Assembly (NCBI RefSeq): GCF_002843305.1
Contig: NZ_PGSG01000036.1
Location: forward strand, 1-46,010
Reading direction: 5' to 3'
DNA: 46,010 nucleotides
Source: Streptomyces barkulensis
GTDB lineage: Bacteria; Actinomycetota; Actinomycetes; Streptomycetales; Streptomycetaceae
Shown: in pieces, positions 43,765-46,010 of the stretch
Numbering within the stretch: the first letter of the stretch is position 1
Layout: every line of letters begins with the position of its first letter
Program-made: the position numbers and the translations under genes
Notes under the pieces: model-generated
The model's input: only the letters and a program-made list of their open reading frames with translations
Databases searched by the model: none
Told to the model about the DNA's origin: nothing

Positions 43765-45495
43765 ATGACGGATTCGCCAGGTACCGCCGCCACCGGGGCG
43801 GCGCAGACGACGGGCACCGGCCCCGAAGCTCCCGAGGCTCCCGCGGCCCCTGAGGCTCCCGCGGCCCCTGAGGCCCCTGCGGTCACCGCCGCCCCCGCCG
43901 CGCCCACGGCGGCCGGCAACCCGGTCGCCGCCGCCCCCGCCGCCGCCCGCACCGCCGCCGACGTGGTGACCGGCGAGCTGGTCGCCCGGCTGACCCGCGG
44001 TCTGACGGGCAGCGGCCGCACCGCGTGCCACACCCCCTTCACCGGCGAGAAGCTGGCCGACCTGCCCGAATCCACCCCCGCGGACGTCGCCGAGGCCTAC
44101 GCCCGGGCCCGCGAGGCGCAGCGGACGTGGGCGGCGCGGCCGGTGCGCGAGCGCGCCGCCGTCCTGCTGCGCTTCCACGACCTGCTGCTGGCCCGCCAGT
44201 CGGAGGTGCTGGACCTGGTCCAGCTGGAGACCGGCAAGGCGCGGCTGCACGCACACGAGGAGGTGCAGGCGGTCGCCGTCGCCGCACGCCACTACGGCCG
44301 CAAGGCCCCGGCGTACCTGCGCCCCCGGAACCACACCGGCGCCATCCCGGTGCTCACCCGGGTGCGGGAGCTGCGCCACCCCAAGGGCGTGGTCGGGCAG
44401 ATCGCCCCGTGGAACTACCCGCTGGAGCTGTCGGTCGGCGACGCGCTGCCCGCCTTCGCCGCCGGCAACGCCGTCGTCATGAAGCCCGACACCGAGACCG
44501 CGCTGACCGCCCTGTGGGCACGCGACCTGCTGATCGAGGCCGGGCTGCCCGCCGAGGTCTGGCAGATCGTGATCGGCGAGGGACCGGTCGTCGGCCCGGC
44601 CGTCGTCGACCACGCCGACTACGTCTCCTTCACCGGTTCCACCCGCACCGGCCGCGAGGTCGCCCAGCGGGCCGCGTTCCGCCTGGTGGGGACCTCGCTG
44701 GAGCTGGGCGGCAAGAACGCCATGCTGGTGCTGGAGGACGCCGACCTCGACCGCGCGGCCGAGGGCGCGGTGCGAGCGGCCTTCTCCTCGGCCGGGCAGC
44801 TGTGCATCTCCATCGAGCGGCTCTACGTGCACGCCTCGGTCGCCGACGCCTTCCTGGAACGGTTCACCGCACGCACCGGGGCGCTGCGCCTGGGCTCGGC
44901 GCTGGCCTACGGCGCCGACATGGGGTCGCTCGTCTCGCGGCGGCAGCTGGAGAACGTGGTGCGGCACGTGGACGACGCCGTGGCCAAGGGCGCGAAGGTC
45001 CTGGCCGGAGGCAGGGCACGCCCCGACGTCGGTCCGCTGTTCTACGAGCCGACCGTCCTGGAGGGCGTCACCGCACCCATGGCCGTCTGCGGCGAGGAGA
45101 CCTTCGGCCCCGTCGTCTCCGTCTACCGCTTCTCCGACGAGGACGAGGCGGTCGCGCTGGCCAACGCCACCCCCTACGGCCTCAACTCCAGCGTCTGGAC
45201 GAAGAACACCCGCCGGGGCCGCGAGATCGCCGCCCGGCTGCGCACCGGCACGGTCAACGTCAACGAGGGCTACGCCGCCGCGTACGGCAGCGTCCAGTCG
45301 CCGATGGGCGGCATGGGCGAGTCCGGGGTGGGCCGCCGGCACGGTTCGGAGGGCATCCTCAAGTACACCGAGGCGCAGACCGTCGCCACCCAGCGGCTGC
45401 TGCCCATGGCCCCGTCGCTCGGTATGGACGACGAGAGGTACGCGGCCTTCATGAGTGCCTCCCTGCGCGCGATGAAGGCGTTCCGCTTCCGCTGA
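43765..45495 (+). CDS. NAD(P)-dependent succinate-semialdehyde-type dehydrogenase
   Basis: Aldehyde dehydrogenase superfamily, 576 residues, extended by an Ala/Pro/Glu-rich N-terminus of about 65 residues with PEAPAAPEAPA repeats. The enzyme core has APWNYPLELSVGDALPA, Lys240 in VVMKPDTET, FTGSTRTGREVA, Glu313 in LELGGKN and the nucleophile Cys347 in SSAGQLCIS. The family that ends in MGGMGESGVGRRHG includes the succinate-semialdehyde dehydrogenases of Streptomyces; the exact substrate is inferred. The ATG at 43765 is chosen over an upstream open stretch starting at 43714. The GMC oxidoreductase gene follows after 81 bp, and the two may form an operon. Confidence 0.88.
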   Translation: MTDSPGTAATGAAQTTGTGPEAPEAPAAPEAPAAPEAPAVTAAPAAPTAAGNPVAAAPAAARTAADVVTGELVARLTRGLTGSGRTACHTPFTGEKLADLPESTPADVAEAYARAREAQRTWAARPVRERAAVLLRFHDLLLARQSEVLDLVQLETGKARLHAHEEVQAVAVAARHYGRKAPAYLRPRNHTGAIPVLTRVRELRHPKGVVGQIAPWNYPLELSVGDALPAFAAGNAVVMKPDTETALTALWARDLLIEAGLPAEVWQIVIGEGPVVGPAVVDHADYVSFTGSTRTGREVAQRAAFRLVGTSLELGGKNAMLVLEDADLDRAAEGAVRAAFSSAGQLCISIERLYVHASVADAFLERFTARTGALRLGSALAYGADMGSLVSRRQLENVVRHVDDAVAKGAKVLAGGRARPDVGPLFYEPTVLEGVTAPMAVCGEETFGPVVSVYRFSDEDEAVALANATPYGLNSSVWTKNTRRGREIAARLRTGTVNVNEGYAAAYGSVQSPMGGMGESGVGRRHGSEGILKYTEAQTVATQRLLPMAPSLGMDDERYAAFMSASLRAMKAFRFR

Positions 45496-45576
45496 CGCCC
45501 CGCCCTCCCGCCGCCCCGCTCCCGCCCCTCTTCCGCCTCCTTCCCAGGAACCGATACGCACCACCGGAGGTCCCCC

Positions 45577-46010
45577 GTGTCCCGACCGCAGGACGAAGCA
45601 GCGCAGCAGCCGTCCGGCCCGCCGCAGCCGTACGACTACGACGTGATCGTGGTCGGTTCCGGTTTCGGCGGTTCGGTGTCCGCGCTGCGGCTGACGGAGA
45701 AGGGCTACCGGGTCGGGGTGCTGGAGGCGGGGCGGCGCTTCACCCGCGAGACGCTGCCGAGGAACTCCTGGGACCTGCGGAACTACCTGTGGGCCCCGGC
45801 GCTGGGCCTGTACGGCATCCAGCGCATCCATCTGATGGACAAGGTGATGATCCTGGCCGGCGCCGGGGTGGGCGGCGGTTCGCTGAACTACGCCAACACC
45901 CTCTACGTGCCGCCGCCGGCCTTCTTCGCCGACCGCCAGTGGGGGCACATCACCGACTGGCAGGAGGAGCTGAAGCCGTACTACGACCAGGCCAGGCGGA
46001 TGCTGGGCGT
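45577..46010 (+). CDS. GMC-family FAD oxidoreductase (cholesterol oxidase-like), N-terminal part
   Basis: The gene runs off the window; 144 codons are visible. After a short Gln/Pro-rich leader it reads DYDVIVVGSGFGGSVSALRL, with the FAD-binding GSGFGG at about 27-32, then VGVLEAGRRF and the second GMC signature-like stretch MILAGAGVGGGSLNYANTL (as a region). This resembles the cholesterol-oxidase-type GMC proteins often annotated next to this dehydrogenase in Streptomyces. The GTG at 45577 has GGAGG six bases upstream. There is no Tat or Sec signal in the visible part, so it is probably cytoplasmic. The substrate is not predictable from the fragment. Confidence 0.85.
   Translation, partial: MSRPQDEAAQQPSGPPQPYDYDVIVVGSGFGGSVSALRLTEKGYRVGVLEAGRRFTRETLPRNSWDLRNYLWAPALGLYGIQRIHLMDKVMILAGAGVGGGSLNYANTLYVPPPAFFADRQWGHITDWQEELKPYYDQARRMLG

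Overview
The window is a very GC-rich stretch of an actinomycete chromosome, almost certainly Streptomyces. Codons end mostly in G or C, GTG starts are common, and developmental genes (a WhiD-type WhiB protein, BldM, and an ECF sigma factor resembling ShbA) lie next to guaB and the groES-groEL1 operon with its two HrcA (CIRCE) operators. As far as I can judge from memory, the gene order from rplM to the GMC oxidoreductase is the conserved core order of the genus, so most of the window is housekeeping sequence.

Layout. (1) 1-2700 is a mobile-element scar: an IS5-family element with perfect 18-bp ends (1-901), then an ISAs1-family transposase broken by two frameshifts and lacking one catalytic Asp, with a 28-bp sequence repeated in inverted orientation on either side. 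(2) 2711-6304: a secreted D-Ala-D-Ala carboxypeptidase, a proline-rich membrane protein and an ABC-F ATPase. (3) 6350-7544: rplM-rpsI with a clear promoter and terminator. (4) 7788-17392: wall-precursor and cofactor genes glmM, coaA (opposite strand), a small ORF, glmS, acpS, nnrD, alr and an alpha/beta hydrolase. (5) 17277-22679: the t6A tRNA-modification genes tsaE, tsaB, rimI and tsaD, interrupted by a small ORF behind a possible iron box, a four-helix membrane protein and a catalytically dead L,D-transpeptidase-like protein. (6) 22694-25269: a minus-strand trio of two Uma2-type nuclease-fold proteins around a THUMP-like methyltransferase. (7) 25378-27663: groES-groEL1. (8) 27726-30234: an SDR, a MOSC protein and a divergent LysR regulator. 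(9) 30346-32577: whiD, bldM and an ECF sigma factor. (10) 32752-35515: guaB and a GuaB3-type paralogue. (11) 35675-46010: a nucleotide-sugar dehydrogenase homologue without its catalytic residues, glpD, a receptor-like Ser/Thr kinase followed by a pseudokinase with a related extracellular part, a succinate-semialdehyde-type dehydrogenase, and the start of a GMC oxidoreductase that runs off the window.

The genes cover translation (L13, S9, t6A modification, ABC-F), GlcNAc and D-Ala supply for the cell wall (GlmS, GlmM, Alr, the carboxypeptidase), CoA and ACP chemistry (CoaA, AcpS), NAD(P)H repair, chaperones and purine synthesis. Regulation can be read at several points: CIRCE at groES, a sigma-BldN-type promoter at bldM, a possible DmdR/DtxR iron box at 18086-18107, and -10 hexamers placed so close to start codons that several mRNAs look leaderless.

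I see no unmistakable new defence or biosynthetic system. The most unusual features are three intact reading frames that have lost their catalytic residues (LDT-like, sugar dehydrogenase, pseudokinase), an overlap of two genes that both translate the same 12-bp repeat, several other short tandem repeats at gene edges, a nested hairpin in the bldM leader, and the inverted-repeat-flanked IS scar.
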